64,000 nucleotides of DNA from Streptomyces sp. NRRL F-5126 (lineage in GTDB: Bacteria; Actinomycetota; Actinomycetes; Streptomycetales; Streptomycetaceae). Position 1 is the stretch's first letter. Every line of letters begins with the position of its first letter. Shown piece by piece: positions 8,921-20,084 of this stretch. Under the pieces are notes generated by a model that saw only the letters and a list, made by a program, of their open reading frames with translations, had not been told where the DNA came from and made no database searches. The DNA lies in NCBI RefSeq assembly GCF_000721265.1, contig NZ_JOFZ01000006.1:186001-250000 (forward strand). The letters are read 5' to 3'. Position numbers and translations under genes: made by a program.

Positions 8921-10383
8921 CCGAACTGGACCTGCTGATCAAGAACGTGCGCCTGGTGAGCCACGACCGCGACACCGTCCCGGCGACGGACATCGGCATC
9001 AAGGACGGGAAGTTCCACCGCGTCGCGCCCGGCATCGAACCGTCCCTCGCCCGCGAGGTCGTCGACGGCAAGGGGCTGCTCGCCTTCCCCGGCGTCGTCG
9101 ACGCGCACCAGCACTGGGGGATCTACAACCCGCTGTCCGACGACACCGCGACCGAGTCGCGTGCCTGCGCGCAGGGCGGCGTCACCTCGGCGCTCACGTA
9201 CATGCGGACCGGCCAGTACTACATGAACAGGGGCGGCAGCTACAACGAGGTGTTCCCCCTCGTCCTCGAAGGCGCGCAGGGCCGCTCCCACGTGGACTAC
9301 GCCTTCCACCTGGCGCCCATGCAGAAGTCGCACATCGAGGAGATTCCCGAGCTGATCGCCCGCTTCGGCGTCACCTCGTTCAAGATCTTCATGTTCTACG
9401 GCAGCCACGGCCTGCACGGCCGCTCGGCCGACCAGTCCTCGTTCCTGATGACGCCGCCCGGCGAGCGCTACGACCTCGCGCACTTCGAGTTCGTGATGCG
9501 CGGCGTGCAGGCGGCGCGCGAGGCGTACCCGGAGCTGGCCGAGTCCATCTCGCTGTCGCTGCACTGCGAGACAGCCGAGATCATGACGGCGTACACGAAG
9601 CTGGTCGAGGAGGCGGGCACGCTCGACGGGCTGGCCGCGTACAGCGCGTCCCGCCCACCGCACTCGGAGGGGCTCGCCGTGACGATCGCGAGCTACCTCG
9701 CGGCCGAGACGGAGCTGCCCAACATCAACCTCCTGCACCTGTCGTCGCGCAAGGCGATCGACGCGGCGATGCTGATGGCCAAGGCGTTCCCGCAGGTCGA
9801 CTTCAGGCGCGAGGTGACGATCGGTCATCTGCTGGCGAACATCGACACGGCGTCCGGGATCGGCGGCAAGGTCAACCCGCCGCTGCGGCCGCAGGCCGAC
9901 GTGGACGCGCTGTGGGAGCACCTGGTGGCGGGCAACGTCAGCTGGGTGGTCAGCGACCACGCGTGCTGCAAGGAGGAGACGAAGTTCGGCGACCCCGCGA
10001 GCGACGTGTTCCAGGCCAAGTCGGGCTTCGGCGGCACGGAGTACCTGCTGCCGGGCCTCGTCGGCGCGGCGCCCTCGCACGGCCTGCCGCTGAGCAAGGT
10101 CGCGGAACTGACGGCGTGGGCGCCGGCGCGGCGCTTCGGCCTGCACACGAAGGGCCGGATCGCGGAGGGCTACGACGCGGACCTGGCGCTCGTCGACCCG
10201 TCCCGGTCGTGGACGGTGGACGCGGCGGACTCCGAATCGGCCCAGGAGTACACGCCGTTGCAGGGCCTGGAGATCGGCGCGCGCGTCGAGTCGACGTTCC
10301 TGCGCGGCAGGGCGATCTACGCGGACGGCAAGGTGGCGGGCGACCCGCAGGGCCGCTACCTGTCCCGCCCGACGACGCGCTGA
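8917..10383 (+). CDS. dihydropyrimidinase/hydantoinase-like amidohydrolase
   Basis: 488 aa, ATG at 8917 overlapping the previous stop. The binuclear-metal set of cyclic amidohydrolases is complete: His64 and His66 (DAHQHWG), a probable carbamylated Lys156 (TSFKIFMFY), His216 (LHCE), His274 (LLHLSS) and Asp347 (VVSDHAC). The family opens hydantoins, dihydropyrimidines, dihydroorotate or cyclic imides. It closes the rightward operon and is followed immediately by a strong hairpin. No pyrimidine-degradation partner (beta-ureidopropionase, dihydropyrimidine dehydrogenase) is nearby, so pyrimidine catabolism is not the obvious role. Confidence 0.88.
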   Translation: MTELDLLIKNVRLVSHDRDTVPATDIGIKDGKFHRVAPGIEPSLAREVVDGKGLLAFPGVVDAHQHWGIYNPLSDDTATESRACAQGGVTSALTYMRTGQYYMNRGGSYNEVFPLVLEGAQGRSHVDYAFHLAPMQKSHIEEIPELIARFGVTSFKIFMFYGSHGLHGRSADQSSFLMTPPGERYDLAHFEFVMRGVQAAREAYPELAESISLSLHCETAEIMTAYTKLVEEAGTLDGLAAYSASRPPHSEGLAVTIASYLAAETELPNINLLHLSSRKAIDAAMLMAKAFPQVDFRREVTIGHLLANIDTASGIGGKVNPPLRPQADVDALWEHLVAGNVSWVVSDHACCKEETKFGDPASDVFQAKSGFGGTEYLLPGLVGAAPSHGLPLSKVAELTAWAPARRFGLHTKGRIAEGYDADLALVDPSRSWTVDAADSESAQEYTPLQGLEIGARVESTFLRGRAIYADGKVAGDPQGRYLSRPTTR

Positions 10384-10387
10384 CTCC

Positions 10388-10420
10388 GCGCGGCGCGGCT
10401 TGCGTCGCACCGCGCCGCGC
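10388..10420 (+). terminator. hairpin after the amidohydrolase gene
   Basis: A perfect 11-bp stem (10388-10398 with 10410-10420) and 11-nt loop begins 5 nt after the stop codon at 10381-10383. A second stem (10431-10440 with 10450-10459, 9-nt loop) follows. Neither has a clear U-tract, as is usual in this GC range. The rest of 10384-10654, between two convergent genes, shows no gene. Confidence 0.7.
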
Positions 10421-10654
10421 CCGGGCACGGGCCCCGGCGGTCGGGCCGCCCGCCGGGGCGAGCGGCCCTGCGCCCGCGCGGCGGCGACCTCAGCGGGCGG
10501 GCACCGGCCGCGGGCGGTCGGCAGCCCGGCCGCCCGCGCCGGCGGCCGCCCGCGCCCGGCGCGCGGACCGGCCGGGCGGACCGGGGCGCCGGCGCCGCGG
10601 ACGTGGACGCACCGGCCCCGCCCCGGCGGCTACCGGGGTGGCGACATTCCGCCG

Positions 10655-12514
10655 TCACCCCAGGCGCTTGACCAGCGCCCTGTACTCGTCCCACAGCTCG
10701 GTCGGCGCGTGCTCGCCGAACGTGCCGAGGTGCGCGGGGATGAGCCCGGCCTCCTCGCGCCATGCCTCGCGGTCGACGCTGAGCAGCAGGTCGAGGTCGG
10801 CGTCCGTCAGGCCGAGACCCTCCGTGTCGAGCGCGTCCCGCGTCGGCAGGATGCCGATGGGCGACTCGACGCCGTCCGCCGTGCCGTCGAGGCGCTCGAC
10901 GATCCACTTCAGGACGCGGCTGTTCTCACCGAAGCCCGGCCACACGAACGAGCCCTCGCCGTCCTTGCGGAACCAGTTGACGTAGTAGATCCGCGGCAGC
11001 TTCGCCGGGTCGTGGTCCGCGCCGACCTCCAGCCAGTGGGCCATGTAGTCGCCCATGTTGTAGCCGCAGAACGGCAGCATGGCGAACGGGTCGCGGCGCA
11101 GCTCGCCGACCTTGCCCTCGGCGGCGGCCGTCTTCTCCGACGCGACGTTCGCGCCGAGGAACACGCCGTGCTGCCAGTCGAACGACTCCGTCACCAGCGG
11201 CACCGCGCTCGCTCGGCGCCCGCCGAAGAGGATCGCTGAGATCGGCACGCCCTTCGGGTCCTCCCACTCGGGCGCGATGGTCGGGCACTGCCCGGCCGGG
11301 ACGGTGAAGCGTGCGTTGGGGTGGGAGGCGGGCGTGGCGGACCCGGGCGTCCAGTCGTTGCCCTTCCAGTCGGTGAGGTGCGCGGGCGGCTCCTCGGTCA
11401 TGCCCTCCCACCAGACGTCACCGTCGTCGGTGAGCGCGACGTTGGTGAAGACGGAGTTGCCCCACATGGCCTTCATCGCGTTGGCGTTGGTCTTGTCGCC
11501 GGTGCCGGGGGCGACGCCGAAGAAGCCGGCCTCCGGGTTGATGGCGTAGAGGCGGCCGTCCTCGCCGAACCGCATCCAGGCGATGTCGTCGCCGATGGTC
11601 TCGACGGTCCAGCCGGGGATCGTCGGCTCCAGCATGGCGAGGTTGGTCTTGCCGCATGCCGAGGGGAACGCGGCCGTCACGTATTTCGCCTCGCCGCGCG
11701 GCGGCGTCAGCTTGAGCACGAGCATGTGCTCGGCGAGCCAGCCCTCGTCGCGCGCCATGACGGAGGCGATGCGCAGCGCGTAGCACTTCTTGCCGAGCAG
11801 CGCGTTGCCGCCGTAGCCGGAGCCGTACGACCAGATCTCGCGGTCGTCGGGGAAGTGCGAGATGTACTTGGTCGGGTTGCAGGGCCACGGCACGTCGGCC
11901 TCGCCGGGCGCGAGGGGCGCGCCCACGGTGTGCACGGCCTTGACGAAGAAGCCGTCCGTGCCGAGCTCGTCGAGTACGGGACGGCCCATGCGCGTCATGG
12001 TGCGCATGGAGGCGGCCACGTACGCAGAGTCGGTGATCTCGACGCCGATGGCGGAGAGCGGGGAGCCCAGCGGCCCCATGCAGAACGGGACGACGTACAT
12101 GGTCCTGCCGCGCATCGCACCGCGGAAGACGCCCTGCTCGCCGGTGAAGACCTCCCGCATGCGCGCGGGGTCCATCCAGTTGTTGGTGGGGCCCGCGTCC
12201 TTCTCCTCCGCCGAGCAGATGAACGTACGGTCCTCGACGCGCGCCACGTCCGAGGGGTCGGACGCCGCGTAGTACGAGTTCGGGCGTTTGGCCGGGTCGA
12301 GCTTGACGAACGTGCCCTTGGCGACGAGCTCCCCGCACAGGCGCTCGTACTCGGACTCCGATCCGTCGCACCACACGACGCGGACGGGCTGGGTGATCGA
12401 CGCGATCTCGTCGACCCAGGCGATCAGCCCCTGGTGCCCGGTGGGCGCCTGTGCCGGATCGGACGTGACGACGGGTTCGGACGTGACGACGGGAGCTGCC
12501 ATGTCGCTTGCCAC
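10655..12514 (-). CDS. pckG: phosphoenolpyruvate carboxykinase (GTP)
   Basis: 619 aa from GTG 12514, chosen because AAGGAG lies 5-6 nt upstream; an ATG at 12502 is the alternative, and upstream in-frame ATGs lack a ribosome site. The GTP-type PEPCK signature is present: the kinase-1 loop in [15 protein letters not shown] and kinase-2 in [10 protein letters not shown], plus [14 protein letters not shown]. It converts oxaloacetate and GTP to PEP, CO2 and GDP, the entry step of gluconeogenesis from TCA-cycle acids. It is a core gene convergent with the catabolic operon; its nearness to that pathway may be coincidental. Confidence 0.97.
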   Translation of the reverse strand: MASDMAAPVVTSEPVVTSDPAQAPTGHQGLIAWVDEIASITQPVRVVWCDGSESEYERLCGELVAKGTFVKLDPAKRPNSYYAASDPSDVARVEDRTFICSAEEKDAGPTNNWMDPARMREVFTGEQGVFRGAMRGRTMYVVPFCMGPLGSPLSAIGVEITDSAYVAASMRTMTRMGRPVLDELGTDGFFVKAVHTVGAPLAPGEADVPWPCNPTKYISHFPDDREIWSYGSGYGGNALLGKKCYALRIASVMARDEGWLAEHMLVLKLTPPRGEAKYVTAAFPSACGKTNLAMLEPTIPGWTVETIGDDIAWMRFGEDGRLYAINPEAGFFGVAPGTGDKTNANAMKAMWGNSVFTNVALTDDGDVWWEGMTEEPPAHLTDWKGNDWTPGSATPASHPNARFTVPAGQCPTIAPEWEDPKGVPISAILFGGRRASAVPLVTESFDWQHGVFLGANVASEKTAAAEGKVGELRRDPFAMLPFCGYNMGDYMAHWLEVGADHDPAKLPRIYYVNWFRKDGEGSFVWPGFGENSRVLKWIVERLDGTADGVESPIGILPTRDALDTEGLGLTDADLDLLLSVDREAWREEAGLIPAHLGTFGEHAPTELWDEYRALVKRLG

Positions 12515-12701
12515 GAGTGCTCCTTGATGAGGGTTTTGTGTTGAGGCCCCTTGGGGGCTGCGACCCGGACGCTTCGCAGCATGCTCATCCGGTGCCGACC
12601 GCACTCATTTGATCATCCGGCCATAGCGCCCATATGTCCAGAGGGCCTCACACGTGAGCATCACCACGACGGGGTTCACCACTCATGGATGCTCCTACTA
12701 T

Positions 12702-12732
12702 TTGACATACAACTTCTTTTGAGAGTTACTTT
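12702..12732 (+). promoter_or_regulatory. candidate promoter of the DHA2 transporter/TetR operon
   Basis: A consensus -35 TTGACA (12702-12707) and TACTTT (12727-12732), 19-nt spacer, lie in an unusually AT-rich stretch. The predicted start of transcription falls at or next to ATG 12738. A perfect palindrome TCATTAATGA overlaps that codon and could be an operator for the co-transcribed TetR. Confidence 0.45.
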
Positions 12733-12737
12733 CATTA

Positions 12738-14417
12738 ATGAGCCCCGAGACGGGAGAGGCGTTGAAGGCCATGACAGTTCTGCGGTACGGAGGAACGGGG
12801 GCGGCCGGAACCGGCGGCGGCTCCTGGCGAAAGTGGTGGGCGCTCGGCGCCATGGTCGCGAGCATGCTCGTACTCGGCTTCGACATGACGATCCTGAACG
12901 TGGCGTTGCCGACGATGGCGCATGACCTGGGCGCGAGCACCGGGCAGCAGCAGTGGATGGCCGACGTCTACATCGTCGTGTTCGCCGCGCTGATGCTGCC
13001 CGCCGGCCTGCTCGGCGACCGGTTCGGCCGGCGCAGGATGCTCGTGGCCGGGCTCGGGATCTTCCTCGCGGGATCCGTGATGGGTGCGCTGGTGCACAGC
13101 GTCGCGCTGGTCATCGTGGCGCGCGGCGTCATGGGCGTCGGCGCCGCCCTCGTCATGCCGCTCGCGATGGCGATCCTGCCATCGCTGTTCCACGAGCCCG
13201 CGGACCGCGCGAAGGCCGTCGGCATCATCTCCGCGTCCTCCGCGCTCGGCGTGCCGCTCGGCCCCATCGTCGGCGGCTGGCTGCTCGGGCACTTCTGGTG
13301 GGGCTCGATCTTCGTGCTGAACGTCCCGATGGTGGTCATCGGGATCGCGTCCTGCCTGATCCTGCTCCCGGAGACGACCGATCCGGCCGCGCCCCGCATC
13401 GACCTGGTCTCCGCGGCGTGCACGGCCATCGGCTTCGGCTCGTTCGTCTACGGCGTCAACGAGGCGTCGGGCCGCGGCTGGGGCGACCCCCTCGTGCTCG
13501 CGACGCTCGCCGCCGGGGTGGCGTTCATCGCCGTGCTCGTGCTGCGTGGGCGCCGCCAGCAGCGGCCGCTGCTGGACACCGCCCTGCTGCGGCACCGCGC
13601 GTTCCTGCTCAACGCGGTGGCCGCGACGCTGGTGATGTTCGTGATGTCCGGCCTGCTCTTCCTGCTGCCCGGCTACCTCCAGACCGTCCTCGGCAACAGC
13701 ACCCTGGGCACGGGTGTGCGAATGCTGCCCCTGATGGGCGGGCTGCTCATCGCGGCGCGTGGCAGCGGGCCACTCGTCAGCCGGTTCGGGGCGCGGGGAG
13801 TCATCGGCGGAGGGCTCGTCGTCGTCGCGTTCGCGACGCTGCTCGGCAGCCGCACCGGCGTCGGCGACGGCTACGGCTTCACGGCATTGTGGCTGTCCGT
13901 CGCCGGGATCGGCACGGGCTTCGCGATGATCCCCGCGATGGACGCGGCGCTCGGCGCGCTCAGCAAGGACCGCGCGGGCTCCGGATCCGGGCTGCTGATG
14001 ACCGTACGTCAGGCGGGCTCCGCTATCGGCATCGCGCTGCTCGGCACACTGCTGGCCACCACGTACGGCAGCCGCCTCGACACGTCGGCGCTGCCCGCCG
14101 CGGCCGCGCACGCGGCGCGCGAGTCGGTCGTCGGCGCGCACGGGGTAGCCCACCGCGCCGGGCTGCCCGGCCTCGCCTCCGACGCGAACGCGGCGTACGT
14201 GCACGGCCTCGACATGGCGCTGCTGGTCTGTGCGGCGACGGCGCTGGCCACCGCGGTCCTCGTCATGGTGCTCATGCCGCGCGTCCGCGCGGACGTCGGC
14301 GCCGCGGGCTCCGGCTCGATGGACACCGGCCTAGCGGACGCCCCCGGCCCTGGCGCCCGCGCTGCGGACGCTTCAGTTCCGGATGCGGTGCACTCGCCCG
14401 GCCGTGCCCGACAATGA
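12738..14417 (+). CDS. MFS transporter, DHA2 family (EmrB/QacA-type drug efflux)
   Basis: 559 aa with about 14 hydrophobic segments. Motif A appears as GLLGDRFGRRRMLV and motif C-like SSALGVPLGPIVGG follows, typical of the 14-TM DHA2 proton-drug antiporters in the cytoplasmic membrane. ATG 12738 would be nearly leaderless from the predicted promoter; ATG 12771, preceded by GAAGG, would drop 11 residues. The C-terminal tail (after about residue 520) is low-complexity Ala/Gly/Pro. It is coupled to the downstream TetR by ATGA, so an efflux pump with its own regulator is the likely unit. The substrate is unknown. Confidence 0.92.
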   Translation: MSPETGEALKAMTVLRYGGTGAAGTGGGSWRKWWALGAMVASMLVLGFDMTILNVALPTMAHDLGASTGQQQWMADVYIVVFAALMLPAGLLGDRFGRRRMLVAGLGIFLAGSVMGALVHSVALVIVARGVMGVGAALVMPLAMAILPSLFHEPADRAKAVGIISASSALGVPLGPIVGGWLLGHFWWGSIFVLNVPMVVIGIASCLILLPETTDPAAPRIDLVSAACTAIGFGSFVYGVNEASGRGWGDPLVLATLAAGVAFIAVLVLRGRRQQRPLLDTALLRHRAFLLNAVAATLVMFVMSGLLFLLPGYLQTVLGNSTLGTGVRMLPLMGGLLIAARGSGPLVSRFGARGVIGGGLVVVAFATLLGSRTGVGDGYGFTALWLSVAGIGTGFAMIPAMDAALGALSKDRAGSGSGLLMTVRQAGSAIGIALLGTLLATTYGSRLDTSALPAAAAHAARESVVGAHGVAHRAGLPGLASDANAAYVHGLDMALLVCAATALATAVLVMVLMPRVRADVGAAGSGSMDTGLADAPGPGARAADASVPDAVHSPGRARQ

Positions 14418-15052
14418 GAGGCATGGACGTCACCCCGAACAGCTCCTACCTCGCGGAACACGCCGCGGGACTCAGCCTGCGCGAGCGCAAGAAGCTCAGG
14501 ACGAGGAACGCGATCCGCCGCGCCACGTACCGTCTGGTCGCGCAGGATGGTTACGAGGCGACGACCGTCGAGCAGATCGCGGAGGCGGCCGAGGTCTCCC
14601 CGTCCACCGTCTTCCGCTACTTCCCCGTCAAGGAGGACATCGTCCTCACCGACGAGTACGACCCGGTGATGGCGGAGGTCCTGCGGTCAAGGCCCGGGGA
14701 CGAGCCGATGCTCGAATCCCTGCGGTACGTGATCATCGAGAGCCTGCGCAGCATGGTGCGCGACCAGCCGGAGGAGCTGTACGCGCGCACCAGGCTGATG
14801 GTGGAGGTCCCGTCGATCCGTGCCCGCTTGACGGAGACGATGTCCGTGACGACGCAGCTCATGACGAGCATCCTGGCGGAGCGCACGGGCCGCGACCCGG
14901 CGGAGCTCGAACTGCGCCTGTTCGTCTCCACGGTGATCGGCGCCCTGCGCGAAGTCACGCTGTACTGGGCCGAACACGACTTCAAGGACGACCTGTTCGC
15001 CCTCGTCGACCGCGCCATCACCCTCCTGCGGAACCTCGACCTGCGCGACTGA
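14414..15052 (+). CDS. TetR/AcrR family transcriptional regulator
   Basis: 212 aa. ATG 14414 overlaps the transporter stop (ATGA); ATG 14423 is an alternative. The helix-turn-helix is clear at about residues 30-75 ([45 protein letters not shown]). Being coupled to the DHA2 transporter, it is expected to repress that operon until a pump substrate binds the C-terminal pocket. Its last 35 bp are shared with the 3' end of the convergent DUF255 gene. Confidence 0.92.
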   Translation: MRGMDVTPNSSYLAEHAAGLSLRERKKLRTRNAIRRATYRLVAQDGYEATTVEQIAEAAEVSPSTVFRYFPVKEDIVLTDEYDPVMAEVLRSRPGDEPMLESLRYVIIESLRSMVRDQPEELYARTRLMVEVPSIRARLTETMSVTTQLMTSILAERTGRDPAELELRLFVSTVIGALREVTLYWAEHDFKDDLFALVDRAITLLRNLDLRD

Positions 15053-17090
15053 CCTCCCACTGCCCGGAGCCGAGCGCGGCGGCCAGCGCGCCCGGATCGG
15101 GCGTCGGCGCCTCGCAGACGAAGTGACGGCACACGTAGGCGGCGGGCTCCCCCGACACCAGCGGCCGGTCCACGAGCAGCGGGAACTCGTCGCTGCCCGC
15201 CGCACCGGCCGCGACGACCGCCCCGGGCGCGGTGGCGAGCAGGGCGGCGCGGCGCAGCTCGCCGGCGGTCGGGCCCTCCCCCACGACGGCCACCTCGCGC
15301 GGCCCGTCGAGCGCGGCCTCCGCGACCGCCAGGCCCCAGCCGACGAACCGCGGCACGCGCGGGCCGAGCGAACGCACGACGCCCAACGCCGCCTCGGCGG
15401 CCGCACGGTGGCGTGCGGAGGCGGTGTGCGCCGCGTACGAAAGGAGCGCGCCGGCGGCGGCCGTCCACCCGGACGGGGTCGCGTTGTCAGTGGGGTCCTG
15501 CGGGCGGCGGATCAGCCGCTCGCCGTCATCGGCGGTGTCGTAGAGCGCGCCGTCCTCCCCCGCGAACCGGTCGAGTACGCCGTCGAGCAGGAGGCCGGCG
15601 AACTCCAGCCACACGCCCTCGCCAGTCACCGAGGCGAGCGCGATGAACCCCTCGGCGACGTCGCCGTAGTCCTCGAGGACGCCCGCGCTCGCGCCGGGCC
15701 TGCCGTCCTTCGACGTCCGGTGCAACCTGGCCGTCTCGTCAAGGTGGACGCGTACGAGCAGGTCGGCGGCCTCCGTCGCCCGTTCGACGAGGTCGGGCCG
15801 GTCGAAATACACGCCCGTCTCGGCGAGCGCGGCGATCGCCAGGCCGTTCCACGCCGCGACCACCTTGTCGTCGCGCCCGGGACGCGGCCGCCGCTCGCGG
15901 GCCCCGAGGAGCCGCTCCCGCACGCGGGCGACCCGTTCGGAATCCGTCGCCGCTTCACCCTCAGGCTTCGGGAGCCGGAGCACGGAGGTCCCGTGCTCGA
16001 AGGTGCCCTCGGGGGTGACGCCGAAGAGCCGGCCGGCGAACTCGGCGTCGTCCTCGCCGAGCACCTCGGCGAGCTGCGCGGGCGACCACACGTAGTACGC
16101 GCCCTCCGCGTGCGCGCCGCTGCCGTCGTCACTGTCGGCGTCGAGCGCGGAGGCGAACCCGCCCTCGGGGGTGCGCAGTTCGCGCACCATGAAGTCGGCG
16201 GTCTCGACGGCGATGCGGCGCGCGAGCTCGGACCCTGTGGCGCGCCACAGGTGCGCGTACACGCGGCAGAGGAGCGCATTGTCGTACAGCATCTTCTCGA
16301 AGTGCGGCACGACCCACGCGCGGTCGACGGAGTAGCGCGCGAAGCCCCCGCCGAGCTGGTCGTAGAGCCCGCCCCTGGCCATGGCCTCGCACGTGTCGGC
16401 GGCCATCCGGAGCGCGCCCTCGGCGCCGGTGCGCGCATGGTGGCGCAGCAGGAACTCCAGCGCCATCGACGGCGGGAACTTCGGCGCGCCCCCGAACCCG
16501 CCGGCTTGCGCGTCGTAGTCCCGGGTGAGCCCGAGCAGCGCCTGCGCGAGCTCCGCCTCGCCGGGCGGGGTGGCGTCGCCGGAGGCGAGGGAGCGGCCCG
16601 CGAGCTCGGTGACGATGCGCCCCGCGACCTCGGCGACCTCCTCACGCCGGTCACGCCACGCGGCGGTCACGCCCTCAAGCACCTGCGAGAACGACGGCAT
16701 GCCGGAGCGTGGCTCGGGCGGGAAGTACGTACCGAAGTAGAAGGGCCGCGCGTCGGCGTCGAGGAACACCGTCATGGGCCACCCCCCGTGCCCGGTGGCG
16801 GCCTGCACGGCCTCCATGTACACGGCGTCGACGTCGGGCCGCTCCTCGCGGTCGACCTTGACGCTGACGAAGTGCTCGTTCATGTACGCGGCGGTGGCGT
16901 CGTCCTCAAAGCTTTCGTGTGCCATGACGTGGCACCAGTGGCACGCCGAGTACCCCACGGACAGCAGCACGGGCACACCGCGCCGCCGCGCCTCCTCGAA
17001 CGCGCCGGCCTCCCACGACCACCAGTCGACGGGGTTGTCCGCGTGCTGGAGGAGGTAGGGGGACGTGGCCTGCGCGAGTCGGTTGGGCAT
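15018..17090 (-). CDS. DUF255 thioredoxin-fold protein (YyaL/SSP411 family)
   Basis: 690 aa from ATG 17090 ([13 protein letters not shown]), the usual start of the family; 17108 gives six extra residues. Residues about 1-160 form the DUF255 thioredoxin-like domain with SACHWCHVM (a CxxC motif), [12 protein letters not shown] and GGWPMTVFL. The rest is the (alpha/alpha)6-barrel-like region found in YyaL proteins. The physiological reaction is not established for bacteria; a redox or cellobiose-epimerase-like fold has been proposed. It is monocistronic here, and its 3' end overlaps the TetR gene. Confidence 0.9.
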   Translation of the reverse strand: MPNRLAQATSPYLLQHADNPVDWWSWEAGAFEEARRRGVPVLLSVGYSACHWCHVMAHESFEDDATAAYMNEHFVSVKVDREERPDVDAVYMEAVQAATGHGGWPMTVFLDADARPFYFGTYFPPEPRSGMPSFSQVLEGVTAAWRDRREEVAEVAGRIVTELAGRSLASGDATPPGEAELAQALLGLTRDYDAQAGGFGGAPKFPPSMALEFLLRHHARTGAEGALRMAADTCEAMARGGLYDQLGGGFARYSVDRAWVVPHFEKMLYDNALLCRVYAHLWRATGSELARRIAVETADFMVRELRTPEGGFASALDADSDDGSGAHAEGAYYVWSPAQLAEVLGEDDAEFAGRLFGVTPEGTFEHGTSVLRLPKPEGEAATDSERVARVRERLLGARERRPRPGRDDKVVAAWNGLAIAALAETGVYFDRPDLVERATEAADLLVRVHLDETARLHRTSKDGRPGASAGVLEDYGDVAEGFIALASVTGEGVWLEFAGLLLDGVLDRFAGEDGALYDTADDGERLIRRPQDPTDNATPSGWTAAAGALLSYAAHTASARHRAAAEAALGVVRSLGPRVPRFVGWGLAVAEAALDGPREVAVVGEGPTAGELRRAALLATAPGAVVAAGAAGSDEFPLLVDRPLVSGEPAAYVCRHFVCEAPTPDPGALAAALGSGQWEVSRAGRGSAGG

Positions 17091-17213
17091 GCCCCCATCC
17101 TTGCGCACGCACCGGCGCTATCGGTGGAGCACTTGATATGTCTGCTCGTCGGCGGTGCACCGGCGACGGCCATACGGGTACGCCTGTGGTCCCGACGTCC
17201 GGAACGGAGAAAC

Positions 17214-17609
17214 ATGAGCATCGAGGAGATCGGCCCACGGATGATGGGCGGAAAGCTCATGTACAACCGTGCCGTCAGGGTGGACGAGCCGCGCAGCCGG
17301 CTGTTCGTCTCCGGGCATGAAGCGCGTGACGACGAGGGCAATATCACGCACCAGGGGGACATGGCCGGCCAGATGAGGCTGACACTGCGGCGGCTCAGGG
17401 AGACCGTTGAAGAGGGCGGCATGACTCTGGCGGACGTTGTACAGATCCGGATCGTCACTACGGATCTGCCCACGTGCAAGGCTCAGTACGGCGTACTCCT
17501 CGACGAACTCGCGGCACAGCGTTGCCGGCCGGCGAGCCTCCTCGCCGAGGTCAGCGCCCTGTCCGACCCTGACATGCTCATTGAGATCGAGGCCGTCGCG
17601 GCACGCTGA
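17214..17609 (+). CDS. RidA (YjgF/UK114) family protein
   Basis: 131 aa, ATG at 17214 preceded by GGAACGGAGAAAC. The RidA core is visible: LFVSGHEARDDEGNITHQGDM, a central EGGMTLADVVQIRIVTTDL, and the late Arg of CRPASLLAEVSAL followed by IEIEAVA. RidA proteins deaminate reactive enamine/imine intermediates made by PLP enzymes. The N-terminal extension (EEIGPRMMGGKLMYNRAVR) is longer than in canonical RidA, so a sub-family function is possible. It stands alone and ends at a strong hairpin shared with gdhA. Confidence 0.88.
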   Translation: MSIEEIGPRMMGGKLMYNRAVRVDEPRSRLFVSGHEARDDEGNITHQGDMAGQMRLTLRRLRETVEEGGMTLADVVQIRIVTTDLPTCKAQYGVLLDELAAQRCRPASLLAEVSALSDPDMLIEIEAVAAR

Positions 17610-17633
17610 CGACCGAACCGGCGCGCTCGGGTG

Positions 17634-17667
17634 CCGGTGGGGAGCCGCATGGCCGGCTCCCCACCGG
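17634..17667. terminator. bidirectional terminator between ridA-like gene and gdhA
   Basis: A perfect 14-bp stem (17634-17647 with 17654-17667) and 6-nt loop lies in the 90-bp gap between the two convergent genes, so it can serve both. Confidence 0.85.
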
Positions 17668-17699
17668 GGTGACGGGGCATCAGCGCCGTGAGCGTCGCG

Positions 17700-19345
<1,646 letters not shown>

Positions 19346-20011
19346 TCAGAGGCGGCAGCTGATTTCCAGGCCGTCCTCCACGGGGAACGTGACGCTCTGG
19401 TAGCCATGGGCCGTGTCACGGACGTGGTCGAGGTAGGTGCCGAGGTGAGGCAGGTCGACGTCGTCGGCGACGACGAGAGTGCCCGGGGCCAGTCGGGGTT
19501 CGAGCAGCCGCAGGACCGGCAGGCACAGGTCCTTCCAGCCGTCGAGGAACAGGAGGCCGACTGGCTCGTCCAGCTCTGCGAGTGTCTCCAGGGCGTCGCC
19601 CTCCAGCAGGCTGATCACGTCATCGAGGCCGGTGGTCGCGAAGGTGCGGCGGGCCTCGGCCGCCTTGGCGCGGTTCATCTCCGTGGTGATGACCCGGCCC
19701 GAGCCGTTGTCGCGGACGGCGGCGGCCAGATGCAGAGTGGAGATGCCGTACGAGGTGCCGAACTCGACGACGGTGGCCGGCCTGACGGCGCGGACGAGGT
19801 TGTAGAGCAGCCTGCCGCCGTCGGCGGAGACCGGCATGTATATCTCGTGTGCCGCGTCGGCCAGTTCCTGCGCGGTCATCGTCTCGCGGTCGAAGGGCAG
19901 GGCGCTTCCCAGGCGGGCCTCGGCCTGGTCGTCACGCGAGGCTGCGTCGAACATCCGGGCCAGGGCCGCGGAGACGCGCGGTTCGGCGAGGGTGTGCGTG
20001 TGAGTGGTCAT
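19346..20011 (-). CDS. class I SAM-dependent methyltransferase (O-methyltransferase type)
   Basis: 221 aa from ATG 20011, which has GGAGGAG 7-8 nt upstream. SAM-binding motif I is VVEFGTSYGISTLHLAAAVRD, followed by RVITTEMNRAKA and LLFLDGWKDL, typical of the methyltransferase-24/O-methyltransferase group. It is the last gene of a leftward set with an NAD-dependent reductase and an MFS pump, and the divergent TetR probably controls the set. The substrate is unknown; a small hydroxylated or xenobiotic molecule would fit modification plus export. Confidence 0.85.
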   Translation of the reverse strand: MTTHTHTLAEPRVSAALARMFDAASRDDQAEARLGSALPFDRETMTAQELADAAHEIYMPVSADGGRLLYNLVRAVRPATVVEFGTSYGISTLHLAAAVRDNGSGRVITTEMNRAKAAEARRTFATTGLDDVISLLEGDALETLAELDEPVGLLFLDGWKDLCLPVLRLLEPRLAPGTLVVADDVDLPHLGTYLDHVRDTAHGYQSVTFPVEDGLEISCRL

Positions 20012-20084
20012 GGTGCGGGCTCCTCCGGAGAGTTGTTGGCATCGGTCTGGTTGCTGATGGCGGCACTGGTACAGGTGTTTCCGG

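Noticed and set aside
8917..10383. Pyrimidine degradation (dihydropyrimidinase) assignment
   Set aside because: The enzyme family fits, but no dihydropyrimidine dehydrogenase or ureidopropionase gene is present and the operon partners point to acid and CoA chemistry.
15123..17609. 828-codon plus-strand frame ending in the RidA protein
   Set aside because: The first 697 codons are antisense to the DUF255 gene; the real start is ATG 17214.
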